A stretch of DNA of 64,000 nucleotides from Conchocele bisecta (GCA_029237695.1 CM055267.1:9451043-9515042), one strand, 5' to 3'; counted from the first letter of the stretch, positions 21,695-30,853 are shown. Made by a program: numbers and translations. The notes: generated by a model from the sequence alone, not told the origin.

Positions 21695-22924
21695 TCAGGA
21701 GGCTAAAAGTAGGAGACCGGCGATTGCCACGATTAAAGTCCAAGTATTTTTGGCGAGCCATCCGGCCGTTTTTGATAATATAGATAACAAGTAAGAAACG
21801 ATACTTCCTATCAGTCCAGGCAGCGCGGCAGCCGCCTTTTTTACCCACTCCTTGGCTCCACCGGATGGCGCTGGTGTGGGTGTGGGTGGTGGCGCGGGTG
21901 GTGGCGCCGCACCACCAGTGAAAGCTATAACTATGGTCGATATAGTCATGCCGATAGCAACGAGTATGCTTGCTATCGTGACACCCTGCTCTCTGAATAG
22001 AGTGCGAAGACGCTCACCGAGTGTCGTCTCCTCGTGCAGAACCCTCGATATTGTTTGGCGGATCCGACTTATTTGTGTGCTGAGAGTCTCACGGTTAGCC
22101 GAGGTGGCCTCCAAGCGAGCTTCTCTTTCGTCCCGCAACGACCGCAGACGTTCGGTGATCCGCTCGGTAGATTCTCTATCGCCACCGGCTTCCTCCAGTT
22201 TTCTTTCTTCTAGCGCGATATGTTCATCCAACGCCGAGAGTTTGGAGAGGTTATGGACCAATTCGCCCCGGACCGTTTGCAGAGCCTTATCGAGTCACCG
22301 GAGTTCGCGAAGAGGTAACGGTGGGTCATCGTTAGACAGGTTGAGTATTTCGTTTATGCTGAACGTGGTCTCCATCGTGTTAATAGCGTCGGTGGCTACA
22401 CGAGGGACCTCACTGAGCTCGACCGTTTCTATCGCGGAGGCCGTCTTCGCCATAGTTTCGTCGGTAGAATGTAGGGCCTCTACAGCGCGCGCGGGCATAA
22501 TTGTTTTACCCCGATTCCAATCTGGGAATCCGAGTTCGTTCCTTATGAGTTGGACACCGCCCCGTTTTCCGGCAATGGTGCTCAGCGCTAGGGGTTTTCC
22601 GGTATTCATGTTGACGATCAGGACATTTGGTGCTGCGTTTAGTTGCAATATACCGTCACTATCCAATTCGAACTTGGAGTAGTCGTGGCCGACAGACGGG
22701 ACATGGCCCATTTCTGCCAAACTGTTGTAGTAGTCGTTTACACTTCCCTCGAGTAATTTCTGAATTTGACTAGTGGTAGCGCCACCTATTTCCCCCAATT
22801 GCGATTGGATTGGAACTGGAGTCTCTATGAAGGGCGTTTCGTTATAATCATCGATGTCATCATCATCCTCATCGACGTAATCGTCTCGGCCAACTCCGTC
22901 CATGTCAATATCGTAATTAGCCAT
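21695..22924 (-). pseudogene. Coiled-coil and membrane Polinton protein with one in-frame TGA
   Basis: ATG 22924 opens 209 codons ending in TGA at 22297-22295. The same frame then stays open to 21695, so the gene spans about 409 codons with a single nonsense codon, plausibly CGA to TGA by CpG decay. Order of parts: acidic N-terminus (DEDDDDIDDYNE), a middle domain without recognised motif, a long charged coiled coil (about residues 225-310), a hydrophobic segment (VTIASILVAIGMTISTIVIA), an A/P/T-rich linker, and a second hydrophobic region near the C-terminus ending LIVAIAGLLLLAS. This layout recurs in invertebrate Polintons as I remember them. A membrane-active or internal virion protein is possible, but function is unproven. 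It is divergent from the capsid gene, whose ATG is 74 bases away. Confidence 0.7.
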
Positions 22925-22929
22925 ATTTA

Positions 22930-22951
22930 TAATTTTTCTTAAAATTAATTA
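22930..22951. promoter_or_regulatory. Dyad AT-rich box between the divergent coiled-coil/TM and capsid genes
   Basis: On the minus strand it reads TAATTAATTTTAAGAAAAAT, ending five to six bases before the ATG at 22924. It has one A more than the other copies. Because the capsid gene starts 48 bases to the right in the opposite direction, this box could serve both genes. Confidence 0.55.
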
Positions 22952-22998
22952 TGTATTAAAGACAAAACCATACTGGTTTAATATAGTTTCACTAAATT

Positions 22999-24294
22999 AT
23001 GTATTCGAGTCAATACGGTCGCAAACTCAATCCATACCGCAGACTGTGTGAGCCCCTCGGGGCGAAAGGCGTGAGACAGAGCGTCGTTATTACGAACAAC
23101 CCATCGACGATCGACCAGAACCAGCAGCTCTTAGTCCGCTTTCCCAACCTCGGAGCTAACGACGTCATTGTGCCGGGGACTGTTCGCATCGCTTTCACTA
23201 TTTCGCTGACGTCGACGGACGCGGACCGAACCGTCGTTCAGAACCTGGGTCGCGCCATCGTCAAGAAGACCATGATAAAGATTTCTGGTAATGAGGTGAT
23301 GTCTATCGACGACAGCGACGTCTACCATTGCTATCAGGACCTGTGGAAGACGGCACAAGAGCGCGAAAATGCGGCCTATCAGGGTATTGACACCAGCCGA
23401 AATAAGAACGTAACCAAACTTAGAATCGGGGCTGGTGACAAGGCAGATAACAACGCGAGCGACAACGCGGTCGCGGGCACTTATGCCAACCGTTTCTACA
23501 TCCCGCTCGACTTTGAGTTGCTGGAGAGTCACTTGACATACTATCAGAGCGCTTTGGCGGACCGCCTCGAATACGAACTAACGTTCAAAGACTACGGCCG
23601 AGTTCTCATATCCACCGACATGACATCGACGTATACGATCGATAATGTTTCGCTGGAGTACGACATGGTCACGATGCCCGAACTCGCGCGATTGATCAGA
23701 ACCCAGTACGCCGGGCGCGTTGCCATACTTTACGACCGAGTTCTTCGCCATCGCAAGATGACGAAAGACAAAAGCGACACATTGTGGAATATTAATGTCA
23801 ACTTACCCGCCCGCTCGATGAAAGGTATACTGATGCTGTTCGAGGAGGGTCGGTTCGCGCTCGGTGCTAGAAAAACCGATAAATTATATAACTCCAAAGT
23901 CACAAAGGTAGAGGTGACGATCGAGGGAGTCCCCAATCAACTCTACAGCGCGGGTCTTCGCGCGCACCAGCAGTGGGACGAAGTCAGAAAGCAGTTTGCT
24001 TCCGGCTCTAAGCGCTCCCCGGAGGTTGCCGCGGTTGCCAAAGACCTGCAGCTCTCGGACGTCTCCCTCGCGGAGTTCCTGACTACCAAATACGCGTTAT
24101 GGCTAGACATACGAGCCAGCGACGACGACCAAATGCACGGTACTGGACGCCAAGTTGAGAACGCTAGCGAGGGTGTAACGATCCAGACAACCAAAGAGGC
24201 GGATGGAGCCGGGCCATTGAACGTGTACTTATATATAATTACAGACGCACAACTCAACATCGAAGATGGTCGATACGTCTCAGCACTCTACTAA
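22999..24294 (+). CDS. Probable Polinton major capsid protein (double jelly roll)
   Basis: An uninterrupted 431-codon frame from ATG 22999 to TAA at 24292-24294. Adjacent genes are the packaging ATPase downstream, 34 bases after the stop, and the divergent coiled-coil/TM protein upstream. The protein is beta-rich by inspection, with blocks such as RFPNLGANDVIVPGTVRIAF and NRFYIPLDFELLESH. It lacks membrane segments and signal peptide. Its size, its place beside the ATPase and my memory of similar Polinton proteins support the capsid call, but the fold itself cannot be proved by reading. It is one of the few genes of this copy with no visible damage, and its codon use is GC-rich. A structure prediction showing two jelly rolls would settle it. 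Confidence 0.65.
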   Translation: MYSSQYGRKLNPYRRLCEPLGAKGVRQSVVITNNPSTIDQNQQLLVRFPNLGANDVIVPGTVRIAFTISLTSTDADRTVVQNLGRAIVKKTMIKISGNEVMSIDDSDVYHCYQDLWKTAQERENAAYQGIDTSRNKNVTKLRIGAGDKADNNASDNAVAGTYANRFYIPLDFELLESHLTYYQSALADRLEYELTFKDYGRVLISTDMTSTYTIDNVSLEYDMVTMPELARLIRTQYAGRVAILYDRVLRHRKMTKDKSDTLWNINVNLPARSMKGILMLFEEGRFALGARKTDKLYNSKVTKVEVTIEGVPNQLYSAGLRAHQQWDEVRKQFASGSKRSPEVAAVAKDLQLSDVSLAEFLTTKYALWLDIRASDDDQMHGTGRQVENASEGVTIQTTKEADGAGPLNVYLYIITDAQLNIEDGRYVSALY

Positions 24295-24308
24295 ATCTAA
24301 CGATTTAT

Positions 24309-24325
24309 TAATTTTAAGAAAATTA
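24309..24325 (+). promoter_or_regulatory. Dyad TAATTTT-AAG-AAAATTA box before the ATPase
   Basis: A perfect copy of the box lies 15 bases after the capsid stop and just before the ATPase coding sequence. At the homologous spot where 25193 has its ATG, this gene reads AAT, so the start codon seems lost. Confidence 0.6.
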
Positions 24326-24327
24326 GG

Positions 24328-24939
24328 AATCAATACCAATTCACGATTGGAGATGCCCACTCTGCCATAATATGTGGGCAGACAGGATGTGGAAAAACGG
24401 TTTTCTTCCTCGACTTGCTCGAGGGGTCCTACCACGATGCCTTTCGTCACATTGTGATCCTATGTCCCACTATGCGACACAACGAGACTTATCAGCGGCG
24501 CCAGTGGATATGGACCGACCCTGAGGTATACGTTATTGACCCCGGCGACAGGCTTCACGATTGGTTGCGTGGTTTATACCAAAGATTCCAGGGTGAGCCC
24601 ACCCTATGCGTGATTGACGATTGCTCGGCCAAGGCGGCGATGACCAAAAAGAAGGACATGCTCTCCGAGCTCGCATTTTCTGGCCGCCATGCTAGGCAAA
24701 GCGTATGGATCTCCTCTAAAAAGTACAACGCCGTCCTCAAGGATCTGCGCGAGCAAACGAAATGGGTAGCCCTCTTTCACTGCAAGGACCGAGACTCATT
24801 CGATGACTGTCTTCGAGAGAATGACGTTGTCCCAACGCGCGAGGAGCGCCTGGAGGTTCGACAGAGGCTTTCGGAAACTAAGCACGCCAAGCTTCTGCTA
24901 AAGACTGATCAACCAACTGCTTATAAAGTTATCTATTAA
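24328..24939 (+). CDS. Polinton genome-packaging ATPase (A32/FtsK-HerA type)
   Basis: The frame is open from the capsid stop at 24298 and ends at TAA 24939. Walker A is GQTGCGKT, encoded at 24376-24399, and Walker B is LCVIDD near 24604-24621, followed by a conserved-looking ISSKKYNAV strand that fits the sensor part of A32-like ATPases. Length of about 200 aa suits the family, which pumps DNA into the capsid. No ATG exists between the upstream stop and Walker A. The start given, 24328, is only where homology plausibly begins after the regulatory box, so translation may need a non-AUG codon or the gene may have lost its start. The palindrome 24336-24350 sits at the very N-terminus. Otherwise no damage is seen. 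Confidence 0.85.
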   Translation, partial: NQYQFTIGDAHSAIICGQTGCGKTVFFLDLLEGSYHDAFRHIVILCPTMRHNETYQRRQWIWTDPEVYVIDPGDRLHDWLRGLYQRFQGEPTLCVIDDCSAKAAMTKKKDMLSELAFSGRHARQSVWISSKKYNAVLKDLREQTKWVALFHCKDRDSFDDCLRENDVVPTREERLEVRQRLSETKHAKLLLKTDQPTAYKVIY

Positions 24940-25169
24940 TTAATTTTATAATTTTCTTGTAAAGTAATAAGCTATTGCAATGCTTAGCAATTGCTGAACA
25001 ATGCTGAACAATGCTTAGCAAATGTTGAACAAATGCTGAACAATGGTTAACAATGTTACAATTTGGTGCTCCGCTGCGAGCTTTGTTGCGAGCATAACGG
25101 TGATCATAAGTATCGGGTGGTGCGCTTGGCAATTTGTTAAAGTGATGAGACGTGTTAGAATAGTTAAAT

Positions 25170-25186
25170 TAATTTTAAGAAAATTA
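25170..25186 (+). promoter_or_regulatory. Dyad TAATTTT-AAG-AAAATTA box before the 25193 gene
   Basis: A perfect copy that ends six bases before ATG 25193. It decides that start over an upstream in-frame start at 25043, which would translate the box. A degenerate relative, TTAATTTTATAATTTTCTTG, follows the ATPase stop at 24940-24960. Confidence 0.6.
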
Positions 25187-25192
25187 GCAATA

Positions 25193-25566
25193 ATGAACTG
25201 CGACGAACTTCTCGATCAGCTAATGGAAGAAACCTCAACTCCGACTGCCGACACGGTATCTTTCCATTATCTCGGTAGGCGTCTCTCAGTTTGTCAGGTG
25301 GATAAGATGTCAGATGCGGAGATCAATAAAATGTATGCGCGATACGAATCTAGGTTAGGTGCGGAGATGACAAAAACTTTTGGATCGGCGGCTATTGATT
25401 TGCACGCAACCGCCGTTAGTATACTTCTCCCTATACCAAACACCGCGGGATTGATTTGCGATCTAGAGACTGACCCTTTTATAGGACACGCTTTTATCAC
25501 AAGTTTGGAATGTACTTAGCTCCGCTGACAACCGCGTTGACCACGGCTAAACACTGTCAATTTTGA
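25193..25566 (+). pseudogene. Conserved Polinton protein of unknown function, frameshifted near its end
   Basis: ATG 25193 opens MNCDELLDQL, then a helical region with MSDAEINKMYARYESRLGAE. The frame stops at 25519, but another frame from about 25499 stays open for some 21 codons to TGA 25566 and reads like the natural C-terminus, so a single indel near 25500 is likely. I recall relatives in other Polintons with the same helical block; no function is known. The stretch 25043-25192 upstream is open in the same frame and encodes a hydrophobic sequence, which could be a separate small membrane protein or chance. Confidence 0.6.
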
Positions 25567-25610
25567 CATATATGCCCACGAACTATAAGCCCAAAATATT
25601 AATATTATAA

Positions 25611-26219
25611 ATGATGACACAAGACACACCTGCGAGAGTGACGGAACCACAATCTCCAACTTCAACCCAATCGGGATTGAAGTTGAACCAGAGCACGTTG
25701 GGGGTTCAATCGGAGCAATCGGGGATTGCTGCAGCTCCACAGGAGCCCTCAACACCCAATCTAGATTGGACGAATCCGGTTGCACGACATAAAAACCCAA
25801 AAAGACAGGCAGCTGGGCGGGCGGCGGCTGCCGCCCAAAAAGTTAAACAAGATAAAGTACTCGCCGAGCTTCGAGAGGCCAAACAGTCGTTGCAATCGGG
25901 GACGGAGACAGCAAAACGTCTGAAGACAGAGCAATCAGGTTCAACAGTGGTGAGAGCAACAACACCCCCAATTCACGAATTGGAAGCACATTCAACACCC
26001 AATAGAGATTGGATGAATCCGATTGAACCCCAACACCCCCAATTCACGAATTGGAGTTGGGTTGGGTTGGATGCGGCGATGCGAAAGTACGCAGAGATAT
26101 TTCCGCAGCAGGGAAAAACACTCGAGTCTCTGGACACCGAGCTCCAGCTCTTCGATCTCTATGCGCCTAGTGCGAGACAAAAGGATCGCGAGATCACGTT
26201 CATCGTCCTCGGGAGATGA
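25611..26219 (+). CDS. Palindrome-rich Polinton protein (202 aa), function unknown
   Basis: An intact frame from ATG 25611 (a second ATG follows at once). The first ~145 residues are P/T/S/Q-rich, contain a basic/alanine-rich patch (RQAAGRAAAAAQKVKQDK) and include at least six palindrome copies, read as STPNLDWTNP, STPNRDWMNP, TQSGLKLN, PIHEL and QFTNW. The last ~55 residues (LDAAMRKYAEIFPQQ and LFDLYAPSARQKDREI) look like a folded conserved end. The palindromes appear confined to the disordered part, sparing the C-terminal domain. There is no frameshift despite the repeats. A minor virion or DNA-binding protein is possible; nothing proves it. Confidence 0.65.
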   Translation: MMTQDTPARVTEPQSPTSTQSGLKLNQSTLGVQSEQSGIAAAPQEPSTPNLDWTNPVARHKNPKRQAAGRAAAAAQKVKQDKVLAELREAKQSLQSGTETAKRLKTEQSGSTVVRATTPPIHELEAHSTPNRDWMNPIEPQHPQFTNWSWVGLDAAMRKYAEIFPQQGKTLESLDTELQLFDLYAPSARQKDREITFIVLGR

Positions 26220-26227
26220 CATAGCAA

Positions 26228-26256
26228 AACTCGCCAAGTAAAATCCGAGGCGAGTT
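26228..26256 (+). terminator. Hairpin after the 25611 gene
   Basis: AACTCGCC at 26228-26235 pairs perfectly with GGCGAGTT at 26249-26256 around a 13-base loop, eight bases after the stop at 26219. A CATTTTTCGCC tract follows. A role at the transcript 3' end is suggested by position only. Confidence 0.4.
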
Positions 26257-26283
26257 CATTTTTCGCCTCTTGTAATAAGCACC

Positions 26284-26502
26284 ATGCTGACCGACGAGTT
26301 GTATTTCGCTATGCTCGAGGTCGGCCACTGTGTCGGTCCACTGAGCAAGATGATGAATTATGTGGCGAACGATATGCTCCAGTGGGACGAGAGTGCCGTC
26401 GCGCACCTCCGGAGAGCAACCGGGCAGTTGCCCGACGACGTTTCGCGTGCCTGTTGGAGACTTGGGTTGCTGAAATATCTTGCTGTCGAACGACAGTCGT
26501 AA
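26284..26502 (+). CDS. Small Polinton protein upstream of integrase (72 aa)
   Basis: ATG 26284 gives a 72-aa protein (MLTDELYFAMLEV ... QLPDDVSRACW) matching the ends of the 98-aa protein at 731-1027, which sits in the same place before the other integrase. Conservation of ends and of position across two copies supports a real gene. It is shorter here, having lost sequence in the middle. Function unknown; no motif recognised. Confidence 0.6.
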   Translation: MLTDELYFAMLEVGHCVGPLSKMMNYVANDMLQWDESAVAHLRRATGQLPDDVSRACWRLGLLKYLAVERQS

Positions 26503-27537
26503 TGACAAACAATTTATATCAGGCTTGCGCACAAGCTTAGCTCGCTATACCACAGCCCCCGAGGCTACTGGAAGGGGCTCGCGGCGATTAAGAATCTTGC
26601 TGCCACGGGTAAGGTCTCCGAAGCTGTGGCCCGGGAGTGGCTCAAGAATCAGGCCGTCTGGCTGATCTATTTACCCCCCATGCGCAGCATTCCACGCCCG
26701 AAAGTCGATGTGTCCGTGCCAAACGAGATCCACCAAGCCGACCTCATGTTCCTGCCGCATGACCGTGTCGGACGCAAGACGTACAAGTACGCCCTCACAA
26801 TCGTTGACGTGGCCTCCCTCTACAAAGAGGCGGAGCCCCTGGCCACGGATGAGGCCAACGAGGTCGCAAGCGCCATTGAGCGCATCTATAAGCGGAGTCC
26901 TCTTAGATGGCCGAAGCTTCTCCAGGTCGACCGGCGGCGCGAGTTTATAGGCGCCGTCTCTCATCTGCTGGCCAAGCATTCTGTCGCTGTTAAGCGTGGC
27001 CGTGTGGATGTCCATCGGGACCAGGGGATTGTAGAGCGCTTCAACCGGACCCTGGCAGGGCGGCTGCTCGGACATCAATATGCCCAAGAGCTTGTAGACC
27101 CTCATACGCGCTCCACCGAGTGGGTGGCTCGGCTACCCGCCCTGGTCTCTGCACTGAACGGCGAGTTAACCAGATTAATTGGCAAGAAGCCCTCCGACGC
27201 CATCAAGGTCAAAACGTTGCCCGGCAACACACAAAAGTCCTCCGGTGTTGCGGGTCGGCCCTTCTGTCTCAAGGAGCAGAAACTCCCCTTGGCGGTTGGT
27301 GTTCGGTTCGGTATCTTTACCAGCTGGGAGAGCTCGAGTGTGGCCACCGACGCGCTACGGACCCCGTGTGGTCCCTCCAGGTGTATCGACTTGGACACTC
27401 GGTTACCAAGCCTCATGAGCCCGTGCTGTACTATTTGGATTCTGTGAATCAGGCCTCTCGATGATTTTTTCGGGGGAAGCTTCTTGTGGTGCCCGCCAAC
27501 ACCCAGCTGCCACCAGATGGTGCGCTTAGGCGTTGAG
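26503..27537 (+). pseudogene. Polinton integrase, frameshifted near its C-terminus
   Basis: After TGA 26503 the frame reads an integrase matching 2-715 through the core: HQADLM (first D), LQVDRRREF (second D) and GIVERFNRT (E), keeping the 35-residue spacing or close to it. No ATG equivalent to the other copy's start is present; the N-terminal 10 or so residues are lost. Around 27300 the reading shifts: the frame ends at 27447, while C-terminal sequence typical of the family (VWSLQVYRLG, EPVLYYL) continues in another frame to 27464, and the last block (LLVVPANTQLPPDGALRR) in a third to 27537. The catalytic core is thus intact but the protein is broken. It converges on the polymerase, whose C-terminal coding overlaps or abuts at about 27.5 kb. 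Confidence 0.85.
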
Positions 27538-27539
27538 AG

Positions 27540-30500
27540 CCTATGCATAGACGTCGTCGAGGTCGAACTCAAATGGTCGCCGCCGACTGGTCGAAGGTCG
27601 GGCTTCGCCTCGGCTGAGAACTCGAGCGGTTCTGTGTGGATTCCCTCGTGGAAGACCGTCTCTTGACATAATAGGCCGAGAGTCCGAGCTTGTGATGCTC
27701 ATATGTTCTCATGGATCCCTCGATCCGCCGGAAGCCCCGGTTTATTGCGTGATCACGGTTTTGTAGCGCCCCCACGTCAAGGAGTTATACCTTTTCGACA
27801 TCCCCTTGCTGGAATGTTTTGTGGCTTCGCCTTCTACCTCCACGTAGTATCACTTGCTGCAAAGCGCCCGGTGTCCAATAAATTCGAGCTTGAACAGTCC
27901 AGGTGTCAGATTGCTCCACCTATCCCATGCCAGCCACTCCTTTCGACGGTCCCCAAAGGCTCCCCGGAGCTCGGGGCGAGCTTCATCCTGCAGGCGACTG
28001 GTGCTCAGCGCTATATAGAGACTATCGGTGTCTATCTGAATCAGCTCGAAGTTTTGTCTAGGTATGAAGCGGTCCACAAAGTCGTAGTAGAACTCCAGCA
28101 TTCGAAGCTTGGCCAGTTGATAGACAGCGATCACGACCTGGTAGGCCCTTGTGATCGTGATCCGTGGCTTTCGGCTGGACATTTCATATGCTCCCCCGAT
28201 CTCCTCCAGATCAGAGAACCACGCAGACCGGAGAGCACGATCGACTGTTCGCTGTACGTGGTGTAGGCGTGGCGTTCTGTAGCCTCCACCATCTTCCCGT
28301 AACTGGCGTTCCCTAGGAGCTTGAATATCCGCCGTGACGTTTTCAACAAATCACGAAAAGGGGCGGCCGTGCTTGTAGTCGATCGTCCGGTACACATCCG
28401 TGTTGGATGTGCCGCCTCAGCAGGGGGCGTACACTAAGAGTTATTCCGTGGACATCGCACCCAGTAGCTTTTTCAGCCCTTGTACCCTCGTTCTGCCAGT
28501 TTTCCGGAGGTACGCCTGGATAGCTTCTGTGACGCCTTCGAGTGGGACCTCTCGATTGACAAACAGCGGCTCCATTTCTATGATTTCTTTTCCCAAGCGA
28601 AGGGGGCACCTGGATGTCGACTTCGGCAAATCCATACCACGTTCCCTGCGACAGCTTTCGCTGGAGAAGCCACGCTGCTTATCGGGGATCATTAAAGTGG
28701 CAAACGTTTCCGGCGCCACACGGATTGTCTTGTGTCATAGTTGAGAGGTACAGGGCGTTCGCGTCATAGCCAACGAAGCTTTGGCAGGGTTTGTCACCAT
28801 CTCTGATCTTGGAGCGCCCCGCCTCGGCGTACTTTGTGAAGACTATCGATGATTCCCCACAAAGAGATTGTTTCAGCATCTCGTACGCCTCCTTCTTTGG
28901 TGCATAGAGCCCTTCCTCTGTTCCGCGTAGGAGGTACTGGAGTGACACCACCGGTAGCGAGACGGCATCTTTCATGATTTCCACTTCACGCTCCGTGTAA
29001 AAACCGCACAGTTTACCAAGAGCCTCCAGGAATGGGGCGACGTCGAGGTCGTTGCAGCGCCGGAGCCAATTCGCGAAATGTTTGTGCCCCAGCCTCCAAA
29101 ACTCGTTTTTACATTATTTCCACTTCGAGAACCAATCTAGATAATCGGGCAATCCACGATACGTCAACTTGTCCGTGCTGTCCAACCACTCATAGGAGAA
29201 CCAGGACATCGTCTGCTGGCAGTCGTAAGAACGAACCAACTTGTCGTAGCTTGTGGCAGGCGCCAGGTAGTTAGTGATGTCGAGGAACTTGAAACCCGGC
29301 GTGAAGAGGAACAAAGTCGTGTTTGCCTACTTCCCGACCATAACCTTCTTGGCTGTTTCAGCAAGCTTCTCCACAAAGTAGCGTTTGATCATGTTATTGT
29401 CGCACCGTCCACAGTTGAAGTCAACAACCGGGTACCTAGTCGCACCACGAGGTAAGGTGTCTTTGTTGGGTTTGCGGCAGCAGCTCCAGGCACTCTGGAA
29501 GATCACTTCGGAGGCGTGTTCCTCGCCGTGAGAGCTCTGCCATGATCTTCGACACCAGGGTGTCGGGGTCGGTGTCACATATGTGGGTAATCGTTTGATC
29601 GAGGCTGTCCCCGATAGAGACCGAAATCGGAACGTTCTCGACTTCGTAGGTTAGAACTTCAGTAGGAGAAGTGGCCCAGGTTTTGTCGAGATATGCCTCG
29701 TAGTCGTATACGAATATTCGTCCTGCTGGAGGGGCTCAAGTTGACGAGCCCCCAGCTCGCAATCCCACATTGTCACAAGCTTATAGCCAGCGTCTCGGAT
29801 CTTCGCTTCGTGCCCAAGTATGCTCTCATAGAGCTGCGCTCGTTCTGGACGTTCTAACTTACAGTGGTGTGGACATCCATGCCAGTGGCAACCGTGGAAC
29901 TGGAAGACGGTTCGGTTTTTATGGCAATAGCCGTCATCTAGACGCTTCGCAATCACACGCTCCCCGCCGCGGCCACATTTCTCGTGGTGGATGTGGATGC
30001 CTCGATTCTCCGACTCATGTTAGCCAGCGAATGGACACCCCGCTCGCCATCCCTCTGGGATAGAAGGCTTTTTCAAAGGCCGATAGTGGTCGCGGGACCT
30101 CCTTTCCGGGGAAGCATTCACTGTCTCCCCCGCGTGACGGTGGAGGTCGGCGGATCACGTGAATCGCTGCTGGCATTGCCAACACGCGTAGACATGCGCG
30201 AGTTTCTTTATATCTTTGATCAGAAAGGCGTGCTCCTCGGAGAACCCTATGAGCATCGGCTTGTTGCCCAGCACATCGTAGCGAGCTGGCTTCCGGGTCA
30301 GATGTCAGTCACCCGCTTCCGTTGGTTCATAGACGCGAATTCCAAGCTTGAAGTGTTCATCGACCTTGTCCTCCACTTTCCCGAGCTCGAGCTCTCTTGC
30401 CGCTTCTGTGCTGCGATCTGTTCAGGAGCCTCGGTGAATCGTTAGGCACCGAAATAGGCAGAGGTTGTCGCCGAAGTTGTCTATGGCAATCATTCCCTTC

Positions 30501-30853
30501 TTCTGCCGCAACCAATCTGGAAGCAGTCCAGTTCCCATGAGGGGCTGCCTATCGAGCACGGCTCTGATCTCGACAGATATCCATCGAACAAAGGCCCATT
30601 TCGTGCTCGGCCTCTCCACCTGGCCTACATTCATCCGGCTCGCCTCCGCGGCAGCCACCCAACTCTCGGCTGCATCAAGGTTGTTCAGCCATGGGCTGCC
30701 GTGGAGAGCCCTGTGAAACATGCTCACGTCCCCTGTTTCAACGATCCGCAGCCGATAGGTGTACGAGTAACGGAGATAGAAGGCCGACAGGAGGGCCTGG
30801 ACCTTCTTCATTATTCGCGCTGTGATAGGGGCACCCCTCGGAAGAAGGCCCAC
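27540..30853 (-). pseudogene. Polinton protein-primed DNA polymerase B, heavily frameshifted
   Basis: Minus-strand pieces in changing frames together resemble one ~1,050-codon polymerase. From the N-terminus: a domain with LPDWLRQKKG and NLCLFRCL (30853-30422), a C2H2-like zinc-finger part near 30190-30140, a nuclease part with FHGCHWHGCP (about 29899-29860), an exonuclease-like part (VVDFNCGRCDNNMIKRYF near 29.4 kb, and KFLDITNYLAP near 29.28 kb), motif A YDANALYLS (about 28768), motif B KLLGNASYGK (about 28322-28290), motif C DTDS (28032-28021) and a C-terminal GLSAYYVKRR near 27685. It replicates the element's linear DNA with a protein primer in living relatives. At least seven frame changes or stops make this copy inactive. 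Confidence 0.9.

Larger units (their letters stand above)
20936..26054. repeat. Family of in-gene palindromes CCAATCnnGATTGG / CCAATTCACGAATTGG
   Basis: Copies read directly are: 20936-20949, 21469-21482, 21500-21511 (one pair shorter), about 21531-21545 (imperfect), 21596-21609, 22795-22808, 24336-24350, 25667-25680, 25717-25729, 25756-25769, 25968-25983, 25999-26012 and 26039-26054. Many are preceded by CAACACC or ACACCC. They occur in at least five genes and in all three frames, giving NxDW, QSGLK, PIHEL and QFTNW peptides. The unit is thus a DNA repeat rather than a protein repeat. None were noticed outside this element. Confidence 0.8.

Noticed and set aside
21852..22682. 276-codon plus-strand frame opposite the coiled-coil gene
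   Set aside because: Antisense shadow in GC-rich DNA; the product is S/R-rich without domain, whereas the minus strand has a coherent coiled-coil and membrane layout.
23131..24260. Minus-strand frames opposite the capsid gene
   Set aside because: Shadows of the 431-codon capsid frame; no start context, motif or coherent composition.
26228..26256. Bacterial-style intrinsic terminator
   Set aside because: The window is eukaryotic; the hairpin is kept only as a possible 3' end signal.
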